Shown here: in pieces, positions 10,790 through 22,360 of the stretch
How the letters are laid out: each line of letters starts with the position of its first letter
Numbering within the stretch: position 1 is the stretch's first letter
From: Halicephalobus mephisto
Taxonomy: Eukaryota > Nematoda > Chromadorea > Rhabditida > Panagrolaimidae
Direction: 5' to 3'
Assembly: GCA_009193035.1 (NCBI GenBank)
Contig: SWDT01000031.1
Location: 124,001 to 188,000 of the forward strand
DNA length: 64,000 nucleotides
The notes under the pieces: model-generated
Seen by the model: only the letters and a program-made list of their open reading frames with translations
What the model was told of the DNA's origin: nothing
The model's database searches: none
Translations under genes and position numbers: made by a program

Positions 10790-11660
10790 AAAGTTCGAAG
10801 TTAATCATTAAAGTTCATTTTTGAAGTTGATTATTAAAGTTCAATTTCGAAGTTGACTATTAAATATTAACCTCGAAATTGACTATTAAATATTAACCTC
10901 GAAGTTGACCATCAAAGTTTAACTTCGAAGTTCATTATTGAAGTTTAACCTCGAAGTTGACTATTCAAGTTTAACTTTGAAGCTGACTATTAAAGTTTAA
11001 CTTCGAAGTTGACTATTAAAGTTTAATTTCGAAGTTCATCATTGAAGTTCAACTTCGAAATTAATGCTCAAAAATCAAGGTCGAATTTTGGATTTTTCGT
11101 GTTAAGACACAAGGTCGTTTTTCGATTCAGAAAACCCAAATAAATTCTAACTATCGATTTAGATAAGATTTTCGAAATAGAAAACCAACGAATATTGTCT
11201 TGCGTGAAAAAGTCCAAATTTTAACTTTCGAATTTAAATGGTTAACTTTGAGGTCGAACTTTAATAATTAACTTCGGATTTTGATAATTAACTTTGAAAT
11301 TGAACTTTGATGATCAACTTTGAACTTTGATAGTTAACTTTAAATTTAAATGGTTAACTTTGAGGTTGAACTTTGATGATTAACTTCGAAATTGAACATT
11401 GATAGTTAACTTTGAATTTGAACTTTGACTTCGAATTTTAATAGTTAATTTCGATGTCGAACTTTGATCAGCAACTTCGGATTTTGATAGTTAACTTTGA
11501 TGTTAAACTTCAAAATTGAACATTAATAATTAACTTTGAAATTGAACTTTGACTTCGAATTTTAATAGTTAACTTTGAATTTGAATTTTGATGATCAACT
11601 TTGAACATTAATAGTTAACTTTGAAATTGAATTTTGATGATCAACTTCGATTCTGAACTT
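10790..11660. repeat. family B array (TTTGA/AACTT) with orientation switch
   Basis: A 24-27-bp degenerate unit. From 10790 to about 11060 it reads TTCGAAGTTGACTATTAAAG. From about 11220 to 11660 it reads as the reverse complement (AACTTTGATGATTAACTTCG). The 150 bp between contain GGATTTTTCGTGTTAAGACA. The same organisation recurs at 14.41-15.00 kb, and a one-orientation array lies at 54.01-54.53 kb. Confidence 0.7.
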
Positions 11661-11889
11661 TGATCAAAACAGATCACACATATCTTCGGTCTTCTGTTCA
11701 TCAAATGTATCCATTGATGACTGTCAGAAATCTAGGAACGAAAAACTTCCTCCATGAGGTGTTTTTTGAAGTTGAGAAATTCAAAAACAAATTTTTTCTG
11801 AAATATTTTTGATTTTTCCGGATTTAAAAATCCAAGGATTCGAACACCAGGGGTCTTCTTCGAGTTATTTTTTGATTTATTGAAATTTA

Positions 11890-13560
11890 GAAATTCAAAA
11901 AACATAAATTTTTTTAAAAATTTAAATTACTTTTTTATTTTTTGAATTTTTAAAAAATTTCGAATTTAAAAATTTTAAAAATCATTTAATTTTAAAAAAT
12001 GTAAATTTATTTTTTGATTTTTTTTAATTTTAAAAAATATAAATTTATTTTTTAATTTAAAAAATGTAAATTTATTTTTAAATTTCTTTAATAAAAAAAT
12101 GTAAATTTATTTTTTGATTTTTTTAAATTTAAAAATGTAAATTTATTTTTAAATTTCTTTAATAAAAAAATGTAAATTTATTTTTTGATTTTTTTAAATT
12201 TAAAAATGTAAATTTATTTTTAAATTTGAATGTCATGGATATTTAATTTTCTTTATTAATTTTAATTTTCTCTGAATTTTTTCAATCCGAATTTGAATCG
12301 ATAGTTTGGAGATCGGTCTGCCAAAAACCGAGTCTGTCCTTCAGCGATTTTTTCATTTCATCAATTTTTTGCAAGTAGACGACTGTCATCGAAAGACCAA
12401 AGTTTCCTCTTTCAGCGGAAGGACTGCCTCTGACGACCCTGGCCAGTTTTTTTTCGTTTTTTTTGGCGTTCTCTGTTTTTAATTTTTTATTGAAATTTAA
12501 AAATTTTTTTATTGAAATTTAAAAATTTTTTTATTTAAATTTAAAAATTTTTTTTATTGAAATTTAAAAATTTTTTTTATTTAAATTTTAAAATTTTTTT
12601 ATTTGAATTTTAAAATTTTTTTATTTAAATAAGTTTTTAAATTTTTGAAATTTAAATTTCGGAATTTTTTTATTTTAATTTTTAAATTTTTAAACTTTTT
12701 TTTTAAATCTTTTATTTAAATTTTTTAAAATTTCTTATTTTAATTTTAAATTTTGTGATGGTTTAGAAATGTTTTAAAAGATTGTTGGAATTTTTGGGGA
12801 ATTCTTTTGAAAGTTCTTGGATTACTGTAGGAAATTATGGAAGTTTTTAAAAGTCTGTGGAAATTTAGGAACTTCTCAGAACTTGTTAAAAAATTTGACA
12901 AGTTTTCAGAATTCTGTTAGAAATTCTTGAACTTTTTATAAATCTGAAAACTTAGAATTCAGAAGAATTTGGGACTTTTCAGAAGTTCCTAAAAATTTTA
13001 AAAGAATTTAGTAAGCCTTCAGAATTTTTTTAGAGACCTTTGAATTTTTCATAAATCTGAAAACTTAGAATTCAGAAGATTTCGGGACTTTTCAGAAGTT
13101 TCTAAAAATTTTAAAAGAATTTAGTAAGCCTTCAGAATTTTTTTAGAGACCTTTGAATTTTTTAGAAATCCCAAAAATTTGTTTTAAAATAATTTTTAAA
13201 AAATTTAAATTTAAAAATTTTTATTTTTAAATTTTTTTGTTTTCGAACTTTCTTATATAAAAAAAACTGATTTTTTTAAATTTTAAAAAAACTTTAATTT
13301 AAAAAAAATTATATTATTTAAATTTTTTTAAAATAAAAAAAAAACGAATTATTGCACAATTCTTTTTCAAAAAAAAATTTGTTTTTTTTGTGACCGAAAA
13401 AATCAACAACTTCTTTAAAAAAATCGGTTTTTTCATTTTTTTTCGAATTTAAGATTTGCTTCGTTTTTTTCGCCGGGAAATGAAGGTCATTCTTTTCGCT
13501 GAAAAAAAGTGTTTTTTGAATGCGATTTTTTTTTAAATTTCCGTTTAAAAATAACATTTA
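11890..13560. repeat. A/T low-complexity arrays, one ordinary island
   Basis: 11930-12230 repeats AAAATGTAAATTTATTTTT. 12480-12740 repeats ATTTAAATTTTTTTATTGAA. 12950-13180 holds two copies of a roughly 120-bp unit with AGAATTTAGTAAGCCTTCAG. Between them, 12285-12470 is a non-repetitive island with GTCGACTG-like and CCTCTGACGACCCTGGCC segments and no supportable gene. Confidence 0.55.
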
Positions 13561-13604
13561 AACAATGGAGTCATCTGAGGGGATTTGAGGATTAAGAAAG
13601 AAAC

Positions 13605-14130
13605 GTTTGGAAGAAAGAGTTAAAAACGGGGCAGCTAGGGCAGGGGGTAGCTGGGGTAGAAGAGGTTTAGAAAAGTTCAAAGAGAATTATCTCTAAAAAA
13701 TAATAATTAAAGAGAAAAATATGATTTTAAAAATATATGTGGAAGAAATGAAGACGGGTAGCTAGGATAGGGGCAGCTAGGGCAGGGGGTAGCTGGGGTA
13801 GAAGAGGTTTAGAAAAGTTCAAAGAGAATTATCTTTAAAAAATAATAATTAAAGAGAAAAATATGATTTTAAAAATATATGTGGAAGAAATAAAGACAGG
13901 GGTAGGGGCAGCTAGGGTAGGGGTATCTGGGGTGGAAGGGGTTTAGAAAAGTTGGATAAAATTATTTTTAAAAAATAATAATTAAAGAAAGAAATATAAA
14001 CTAAAGAAGAACATTTAGAAGAAATTTAAAAAAAGTAATTAGGATAGGGGTAAGGGTAGTTAAGGTAAAAGGAGCTTAAAAAACTTGAAGAAAAATTATT
14101 TTTAAAAAATAATAATTAAAGAAATATAAA
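13605..14130. repeat. G-rich tandem array, about 165-bp unit
   Basis: Two good copies and two degrading copies of a unit starting with GGGTAGCTGGGGTAGAAGAG and ending with ATATGATTTTAAAAATATATGTGGAAG. Each unit contains short GGGGTAG/GCTAGGG runs, strand-asymmetric G-richness that stands out in this A/T DNA. Confidence 0.7.
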
Positions 14131-14409
14131 TTTAAAAATTTAAGAAAGAAGTAGTTGGGGTAAAGGTAGCTAGAGTAAAAAAATTTAAATGAATTAGAAA
14201 TTATTTCAAAAACTATTATTAAAGAAAAATGTGAATTAAAAAATGTTTGAAAAGAGGAATTTAAAAAGTGTAAGGATAGAGTTAAAGGAATTCTAAAAAA
14301 ATTGAAGGTTATTTTGCAGATGATCATTAAAGAAGAAATATAAAATAAAGAGGAAATAATTAAAACGAAAATCAAAGAAATGGTGAAATTTGAGGTTTCT
14401 TCTCCGTTT

Positions 14410-15000
14410 GATCAACATTGACAGTCAAATTCGATTTCAAAGTTGATCATCAAAGTTCGATTTCAAAGCCAACCATTCAAACTTTGACTTCGAACTTTGA
14501 CAGTTAACTTTGAGGCCGAAGTTGATCATCAAAGTTCGATTTCAAAGTTGATTATTAAAGTTGATCATTCAAACCTCGATTTCGAACTTTGATAGTTAAC
14601 TTTGAGGTCGAAGTTGATCATCAAAGTTCGATTTCAAAGCTCGACTTCAAAGTTCGATTTCAAAGCCAACCATTCAAACTTTGACTTTGAACTTTGAGGC
14701 CGAAGTTGATCATCAAATTTCGACCTCAAAGTTGATTATTAAAGTTGATCATTCAAAGTTCGACTTTAAACTTTGATAGTTAACTTTGAAATCGACCTTT
14801 GGTAGTTAACTTTAAAGTTAAACTTTGACGATTAATTTCGAAATTGACTTCTGACGGTTAACTTTGATTTCAGTTTTTAACAGTTAACTTTGAAATCGAC
14901 CTTTGACTTTGAACTTTGACTTTGAACTTCGATGGTCAGCTCTGAGGTCGACCTTTGACCGTCAGCTTTGACATTAACCTTTGACCGTCAACTGTGATAA
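14410..15000. repeat. family B array, second locus
   Basis: Degenerate 20-27-bp units. The first half is mostly GTTGATCATCAAAGTTCGAT and the second half mostly TTTGATAGTTAACTTTGAA, so orientation again changes inside the array (around 14.76 kb). Confidence 0.65.
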
Positions 15001-15232
15001 AACATAATTCTGGTTTGTCGCATTGAAGACTTGAGTCATGGCATTTACTAGTTTTGAAACTTTGGAGCTTAATTACTCATTATTCCCTCAGGCATTGCTA
15101 GAATAAAAGGTTTTTTCTTATCTTCAGAGATTCGTGACTCAAATGAAATTATGATTTTTTGAATGTCATTCGTTTTTAATTTTTGTGTTTCGTGCTTTAT
15201 TTTTTGAATATTTTTAAAATTAAATTTTTCAG

Positions 15233-15643
15233 ACTACGGTAGAACAGGACCTTCGAAGTGCTCAACATCAGCGACTCCACCGACCTTTGACATCGAGGAC
15301 AGGCATTTACAGAGGTTCCATCAACGACTTCATCAACGACTTCATCAACGATTTCATCAACGACTTCATCGACCCTTCCATCGACTCCATCAATATTTAA
15401 CATTGATTTTATCTATTTTGAATCGATTTAACAACATTGAAATCGATTTTAGTGGGTTCAACAAGGACTTCATCGACCCTTCCATCGACTCCATCAATAT
15501 TTAACATCGAGTTTACCTATTTTGAATCGATTTTATCTATTTTGAATCGATTTAACAACATTGAAATCGATTTTAGTGTGTTCAACAAGGACTTCATCGA
15601 CCCTTCCATCGACGGCAAAAAGCTGGCCGTGGACGATTTCTAA
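15233..15643 (+). pseudogene. coding-like exon with internal duplication, probably broken
   Basis: An acceptor (AAATTTTTCAG ending at 15232) precedes a segment of ordinary composition. One frame starting two bases in is open to a stop near 15500 and includes CSTSATPPTFDIEDRHLQRF. It then crosses a 15-bp repeat (GACTTCATCAACGACTTCAT type) to FNKDFIDPSIDS. About 120 bp of this end is duplicated, and the second copy finishes as FNKDFIDPSIDGKKLAVDDF then stop at 15641-15643. A donor-like GTGAGT follows at 15661. The two copies sit in different frames with a stop between them, so I read this as a gene fragment disrupted by tandem duplication. No partner exon or family was recognised. Confidence 0.35.
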
Positions 15644-15879
15644 ATCTTAAAGAATTTGAGGTGAGTTATGACTTCATATTTAATTTTTCTATATTTATTA
15701 CATCGTCTTTGGTACAATTTCATGCTCAACTTAGGTTCAGAAAATTTATAAACAACTTTATTAATCAATCGAAGCGTGCATTTTTAACATTTACGAAAAT
15801 TATTTTTGCCGATTTTTGGACGAGATTACAGAATGTTAAATAATGTTTCGGGATTTACTGGAGATTTTTTAAATATTTT

Positions 15880-16400
15880 GAAATTGATTAAATACAAAGT
15901 TTTACTTTTTGGTCCTGACTGGAAAGTTTGGAAATTTCTGAGTTTCATTTTAAAAAATTTCCTATTTTATTATATTATTAATTTAGAGCATTTTGAAATT
16001 GATTAAATACAAATTTTTTACTTTTTGGTCCTGACTGGAAAATTTGAAAATTCGTGCTGAGACAAATTTTTGAAATTTTTTAATTAAGTTGAAAGAAATT
16101 TACAATAATTTAATTAAAACTGTCCATTACTGTATAAATAATAATTTTCCTTTATTTTTCGGTCCTGACTGGAAAGTTTGAAAATTTTATTTTAAAAAAA
16201 ATTTAAAATTTTTCAAATTTTTTATTTAAAAAAATTTTTATTTTCGAACAAAATTTTAATTTTTAAATAATGTAATTAAAACTTTCCATTACTGTATAAA
16301 TAATAATTTTTATTCATTTTTTGGTCCTGACTGGAAAGTTTGAAAATTTTTCAATTTTTCAAATTTTTTATTTAAAAAAAATTTTTATTTTCGAAAATTT
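15880..16400. repeat. dispersed family C array (GACTGGAAAGTTT units)
   Basis: Four copies of TTTTTGGTCCTGACTGGAAA at about 105-165-bp spacing, one followed by TTCGTGCTGAGACAAATTTT. Related copies occur at many other places on both strands. Confidence 0.65.
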
Positions 16401-16479
16401 TTTATTTTTGCATTATAGTTTATTTTAAAAATTGTTTTTTCAATCCCTGGATTGATTTAAAAAGAAAAAAGATTGTTTG

Positions 16480-16690
16480 TCAAGATTGGCGACCTCAACG
16501 AGAATTGTTTTTGCGTTTGTCGTTAATGTGGCCCTAGTTGACCTTTCCCGATGTCCGATGTTTTTTGTCTTCGAGGCCGTTTTGCGACAGGCGCGATTTG
16601 ACCTGAAACAAAACTGCAATTGCGCTTTTTAATCTCAACCTTGAAAGGGATAACAAAGACGGATAAATTTATAAGTACAAAAAAAACTTT
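16480..16690. promoter_or_regulatory. non-repetitive island 1 upstream of hbl-1
   Basis: About 200 bp of mixed composition between long A/T repeats. It carries AGTTGACCTTTCCC and ATTTGACCTGAAAC, two copies of the nuclear-receptor half site TGACCT. No coding frame has splice context. A regulatory role is inferred only from composition and its place in the gene-poor region before hbl-1. Confidence 0.25.
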
Positions 16691-16709
16691 TCTGAAATTA
16701 AAAAACATT

Positions 16710-17460
16710 GGTTTTTATTATTTTTTAATTTTTTAAAAATAAAAAAACATTGGTTTTTATTATTTTTTAATTTTTTAAAAATTAAAAAACATTGGTTTTT
16801 ATGATTTTAATTTTTTCGAAATTTACAAATTTTAAAAAATTTCAACAAAATTTTTGAAATTTTCCGAAATTTATTAAAAATCAGAAAATCTTGGAAATTT
16901 TCGAAAATTAAATTCATAAACTTTGAAATTTCAACTTGACTTCTGAATTTTTTTAGGATTTTTCGAGATTTTTGAAATTTTCCAAAATTCATTGAAAACA
17001 TAAAATTTTAAAGAATTTTAACAAAGTTTCTAAAAATTTCGAAAATTAAATCAATAAACTTTGAAATTTCAATTTAATTTATGAATTTTTTAAAAATCTT
17101 TCGAAATTTTTAAAATTATTTCAAAATTTATTAAAAATTAGGAAATCTTGGAAAATTTCAAAAATTAAATTCATAAATTTCGAAATTTTAATTTAACTTC
17201 TAGATTTTTTTAAATCTTTCAAAATTTATTAAAAATCAGAAAATTTTGGAAAATTTCGAAAATTAAATTCATAAATTTCGAAATTCCAACTTGACTTCTA
17301 GATTTTTAAAAATCTTTCAAAATTTTTGAAATTTTCCAAAATTTATAAAAAATTAGAAAATTTTAAAAAATTTCGAAAATTTAATTAATTTAAAAATTTC
17401 AATTTAATTTATGAATTGTTTAAAAATCTTCCGAAATTTTCTAAAATTCATTGAAAATTA
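16710..17460. repeat. two A/T tandem arrays
   Basis: 16710-16810 has three copies of a roughly 50-bp unit with ACATTGGTTTTTATTATTTT. 16860-17460 has about five copies of a roughly 120-bp unit with ATTAAAAATCAGAAAATCTT and AATTAAATTCATAAA. Confidence 0.65.
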
Positions 17461-17989
17461 AAAATTACTATTTTGAATTCGAACTTGTAAAATCTCCGAA
17501 AATTCGTGTCGAGATACTTTTGTGACGTCATTTATGATTTTTAAAATATTTTTTGTTTACAAAAATCATCAATTTTCAATGTCATTATTCTTTGCTCTGT
17601 TTCCATAAATTCAAATCATACTGTAAAAAATAAAAAATAAAAATAAAAATAAATTCCAGTTTTTTTTGTCTTTCATCAAGTAACTCGTTTTTCGTTTTTT
17701 TAAACATATTGAAAAAAATTTCACCCTTAGATTTATCAGTGATTGATTGGGCTGTCCTTCCTAGGCGTTTTTTATTTTTTTATTTTCAATATAAAAAAAA
17801 TAAAAATTTGCAAAATTAGTTCCAAAAATAATTTTTATTTTTTTTTAAATTTTTCGAAAAAACTTTTTTTTAAAATTTTTTATTTAAAAACTTTTTTATT
17901 TATAAATTTAATGACGATTAATTACTGTAATTTTTAAATGTTTTTGTCTGATTTTTAGTTTTAAAAAATTTCAGTAATTTTTGAAAGTA

Positions 17990-18625
17990 TTTTTTATTTT
18001 TATTTTTTAGGTATTTTTGAAGTTAAAAAATGACTTTTTTAAATAAGTTTATTGATATTAAAATTACTGTATTTTTTAGGTATTTTTAGTTAGACTTTTT
18101 TGTTGTAAAAAAAATCACGAAAAATTTTAAAGCCAGTCCCCGGAACATCGAGTATTATTTATTTTTTATTTTTTAGGTATTTTTGAAATCAAAAAATAAC
18201 TTTTTAAATAAGTTTTTCAATATTAAAATTATTGTTTTTTAGGTATTTTTGAAGTTAAAAAATAACTTTTTTAAATAAGTTTTTCAATATTAAAATTACT
18301 GTTTTTTTAGGTATTTTTAGTTAGACTTTTTTGTTATAAAAAAATCACGAAAAATTTTAAAGCCAGTCCCCGGAACATCGAGTATTATTTATTTTTTATT
18401 TTTTAGGTATTTTTGAAATCAAAAAATGACTTTTTAAATAAGTTTTTCAATATTAAAATTATTGTTTTTTTAGGTATTTTTGAAGTTAAAAAATAACTTT
18501 TTTAAATAAGTTTTTCAATATTAAAATTACTGTTTTTTTAGGTATTTTTAGTTGGACTTTTTTGTTGTAAAAAAAATCACGAAAAATTTTAAAGCCAGTC
18601 CCCGGAACATCGAGTATTATTTATT
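17990..18625. repeat. 230-bp tandem triplication
   Basis: The landmark AAAGCCAGTCCCCGGAACAT recurs three times near 18.13, 18.36 and 18.59 kb. The intervening sequence (AGGTATTTTTGAAGTTAAAA, TCACGAAAAATTTTAAAG) is nearly identical between copies, so the duplication is recent. Confidence 0.85.
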
Positions 18626-18629
18626 TTTA

Positions 18630-18945
18630 TTATTCGGGGATTGTTTTTCGTTCGTGCCACCCGCGGTCACAAGTGCAAATGTTCATTAGTCTCTCTTTTT
18701 CGGTTTAGTTTTGTGTTTCCAAGTCCCCTCCGACTGGCCGTTGTCCATTCGGTTGTTTTCCGGACTCCAAAAATAGAAAATTGGAACGTTTTCCTGACAG
18801 CGGCTCTTCAGGTCAACGGATCTGTTCTTTCTCTCGTTTTTTCGTCAAGGCACGATTATGAATATGCAGATTTGAGAGAGAAAAGGATTTCAGAGATTCC
18901 ACAAGGTCATCTTCCGTTTATGCAATCTTCGTGATTCAAAAACTG
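18630..18945. promoter_or_regulatory. non-repetitive island 2 upstream of hbl-1
   Basis: About 300 bp of ordinary composition directly after the 230-bp triplication. It contains ACAAGGTCA at 18901-18909 (nuclear-receptor half site AGGTCA with the extension typical of monomeric receptors) and a GAGAGAGAAAAGG run. A 97-codon frame crosses it on the + strand but has no supporting splice sites or recognisable domain. Regulatory role inferred. Confidence 0.28.
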
Positions 18946-19259
18946 ATACAAAATTGAGACTTTTGTGGTTCAGAAAAAATAAAACAAATTACAAAAAAAA
19001 TCTTAAAAAAATTAATTTAAAAAAAATGAATTTTCCTTATTTATATTTTTAAAAAATTTAAATAAATTACAAAAAAAATGTTTAAAAAATTCAAATAAAA
19101 AAAACAAATTTTTCTTATTTATATTTTTAAAAAATTTAAATAATTTACAAAAAAAATCTTTAAAAAATTCAAATAAAAAAAACAAATTTTTTAATTTCTA
19201 CTTTTAAAAAATTTTTTAAATTTCCCATTTGAGACCGAAAAATTCAAAATTTAACTTTT

Positions 19260-19790
19260 ATGTAACTTTAGAAATGGTACTAATCAGTTACTGTAATTTA
19301 AAGAACTTTTTAATCGATTACGGTAATTTTAAAAAGTTTTAGCCAATTACTGTATGTTTTTAAAAAGATCTAATCAACTACAATGATTCAAGAAAAGTTT
19401 TTTTATCAATTACAGTAATTAAAAGACTTCTTAGTCGATTACTGTACTTTTTTTAAAAGTCCTAATCAGTTACTGTAGTTTAAAAAACTTCTTAGTCGAC
19501 TACGGTAATTTGAAAGATTTTAGTTGATTACAATAACTTCGAAAAAAACTCCCTAATCGACTATTGTACTTTTTTAAAAGTTCTAATCAGTTACAGTAAC
19601 TTCGAAAAAAACTCCCTAATCGATTACAGTAATTTAGAATATTTTAGTTGGTTACAGTAATTTGAAAAAAAACTTCCTAATCGATTACTGTACTTTTTTT
19701 AAAAGTCCTAATCAGTTACAGTAACTTCGAAAAAAACTCCCTAATCGATTACGGTAATGTTTAATTTCTGGCTAATTACTGTAAACTTAA
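19260..19790. repeat. TACAGTAA-rich tandem array, about 55-60-bp unit
   Basis: About nine degenerate units of TAATCGATTACAGTAATTT and ACTGTACTTTTTTTAAAAGT. Each carries TACAGTAA or its complement. Confidence 0.7.
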
Positions 19791-19989
19791 AAAATTTTAC
19801 TTGAAGACTTGTTTCCAGACTTGAGGTGTCTCGTTAATCAATTATCTCTCTTAAATGAAACCCGTCTCATCATTTCCATCTTGACAATTTCCGAAAATTT
19901 TTTAGAAACAAAATTTTTAAAATTTCCAAAAACATTTTTCTTTAAAAAAATCAAAATGAAAATTTTTATAAACAAAATTCGACACCATT

Positions 19990-20440
19990 TTTAAAAAACA
20001 AAAATAATTTTAAATCTTTTTATTTAAAAAAAATAAAATTACATTTTTTAAAAATGTTTAAAATTAATTTTTTTCAAAAAATTTAAAAGTAGTTTTTATT
20101 TTAAAAATTACGATTTTCATTTTTTTTATAAAAAAAGTTAAATTTTGAATATTTTTTATTTTATAAATTAAAATTGTAATTTTTTTATAAAAAAAGTTAA
20201 ATTTTAAATATTTTTTATTTTAAAAAAGTCAAATTTTAAATGTTTTTTATTTTAAAAATTAAAATTGTAATTTTTTATAAAAAAAAGTCAAATTTTAAAT
20301 GTTTTTTATTTTAAAAATTAAAATTTTCATTTTTTTATAAAAAAGTCAAATTTTAAATATTTTTTATTTTAAAAATTTTTATTGTAATTTTTTTATAAAA
20401 AAAGTTTTAAAAATTGTTTAAAAGCAGAAATAAAATTTTT
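19990..20440. repeat. A/T tandem array, about 65-bp unit
   Basis: Five copies of a unit with AAAGTCAAATTTTAAATGTT and TTTTTTATTTTAAAAATTAA. Confidence 0.65.
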
Positions 20441-20549
20441 GGCCAAATTGAAGTAATCTATGATCTCTTAAATGTTTCAAAATCCCTTGAAAATTGTTTT
20501 TGCGTCAATTGACCAGTGGTCATTTTCTCGAAAAACGGAATATTGAAAA

Positions 20550-20825
20550 TTTTAATTTAAAAAATAGGTCAATTTTTGATTATCATACATATTTGTCGAT
20601 TTTGCCCTTTTTCGTCCTCGAAAATTGTCCATTCCCGATGTGATGGTTAGTGCTCAACAACAAGCTCTCAATTTTTCATTTTGGTTCTGTTTGAAGCAGG
20701 AACGTTAGGCCAAAACAACAAACAAAAAGCTTTGACCACTGCGCGAGTCTCAAAAAGATGACAAAGGTCGAAAACAAATACTGAAACGTTAAAATTCGCG
20801 AGACCCTTCAACTAGGAAGTTGGAT
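20550..20825. promoter_or_regulatory. non-repetitive island 3 upstream of hbl-1
   Basis: About 270 bp of mixed composition between A/T arrays, with ATGACAAAGGTCGAAAAC and CTCAACAACAAGCTCTC segments and no coding frame with splice context. Same inference as for the neighbouring islands. Confidence 0.25.
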
Positions 20826-20829
20826 TTTT

Positions 20830-21600
20830 CTGAATTTTAGTTTACTTAAAGTCTATAAAATTATTAAAAAATAGAAATTTTTAATTTTTTAAAGTCTATA
20901 AAATTATTAAAAAATAAAAAATAGAAATTTTTAAAAATATAAAATTATTAAAAAATAGATATTTTCCAAGATATACAAAATTATTAAAAAATAAGAATTT
21001 TTAAAGATATAAAATTATTAAAAAATAAAAAATAGAAGTTTTTTAAAGTCTATAAAATTATTAAAAAATAAAAAGTAGAAATTTTTTAAAATATATAAAA
21101 TTATTAAAAAATAAAAAATAGAAATTTTCCAAGATATACAAAATTATTACAAAAATAAAAATTGAAATTTTCCAAAATGTATAAAATTATTAAAAATAGA
21201 ACTTTTTTAAAATATATAAAATTACTAAAAATAGAAATTTTTAATTTTTTAAAGTCTATAAAATTATTAAAAAATAAAAAAAAATAAAATTACTATAAAA
21301 TAAAAAATGAAAGTTTTCTAAAAATATAAAATTATTAAAAAATTAAAGTTTTATTCCTTTTAAAACATAAAATTATTTTCAAAAGTTGAAAATTGAAATT
21401 TTTTTAAAATGTAAAATTGTTAAAAATTTTTAAATGTAAAATTATAAAAAAATTAGTTTTTGTAAAGTAAAAAATTCTAAAAATTAAAACTTTTTTATGT
21501 ATAAAATTATAAAAATATTTTTATTTTAAATTTTCTGATTTTTTAAAAATATTTTTATTTTAAATTTTTCAATTTTTTAAAAATATTTTTATTTTAAATT
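20830..21600. repeat. A/T tandem array, TATAAAATTATTAAAAAAT units
   Basis: Twelve or more copies of a 35-50-bp unit built on TATAAAATTATTAAAAAATA followed by GAAATTTTT, degenerating toward 21.6 kb into T/A runs. Confidence 0.7.
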
Positions 21601-22049
21601 TTTAAAATTAAATTTTAAAATTCAATATTAAGTTACAATTTTTTCATTTTTCGAGAATAAAGATAATTAACTAAAATTTTTCTAAAAATGCCTTAGGGGT
21701 CGTTATTCCCCAAAGAACGGTAGATTTTTAAAAGTCAAAAAAAAAATAAAATGTTAAAAAAATTTCAAAAAAACTTTGATTTCGTGGGGTTTTAAAAAAA
21801 TAAAATTTATAAAAATATTTACTTTTTTTAATTTCTATAATAATGTAGAAAATTTTATTTAAAAAATTCTGAAAATTGGTTTTGATAAAAATTTTTGAAA
21901 TTTTCCAGTTGGGACCAAAAAGTAAAAAAATCACTGTTTATGTGATTCTAGAAAGTTTTAATTACATTATTGTAAAAAATGAAAAATTTTATTTAAAAAA
22001 TTCTGAAAATTGGTCTCGACACGAATTTTTGAAACTTTCCAGTTGAGAC

Positions 22050-22360
22050 CAAAAAGTAATTTTTTCTAAAAACATCTAAATCAAAAAAAACCAAAGATCT
22101 TTTACAATATACTGTATTTTTATTTTTAAGATAATTTAGGAAATTTTTAAAAATATTATTATTATTATTATATTTTGGAATATTTGTGTCCCATTGTCTT
22201 TTATTATTTATTTTTTTAAAAACATATAAATCAAAAAAAAAAAATCAAAGATTTTTTACAATGTTCTGTATTTTTTAAGATAATTTAGGAAAATTTTAAA
22301 AATATTATTATTATTATATTTTGGAATATTTGTGTCCCATTGTCTTTTATTATTTATTTT
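22050..22360. repeat. direct duplication of about 145 bp
   Basis: Two nearly identical copies containing ATATTTTGGAATATTTGTGT and CCCATTGTCTTTTATTATTT. They differ mainly in the number of ATT trinucleotides. Family C units (GACTGGAAA complement type) lie just before, at 21.9-22.05 kb. Confidence 0.75.

Noticed and set aside
13318..14375. Minus frames rich in Phe, Lys and Asn
   Set aside because: A/T low-complexity artefacts.
18641..18934. 97-codon frame across island 2
   Set aside because: No family features, no supporting splice sites; treated as part of a non-coding island.
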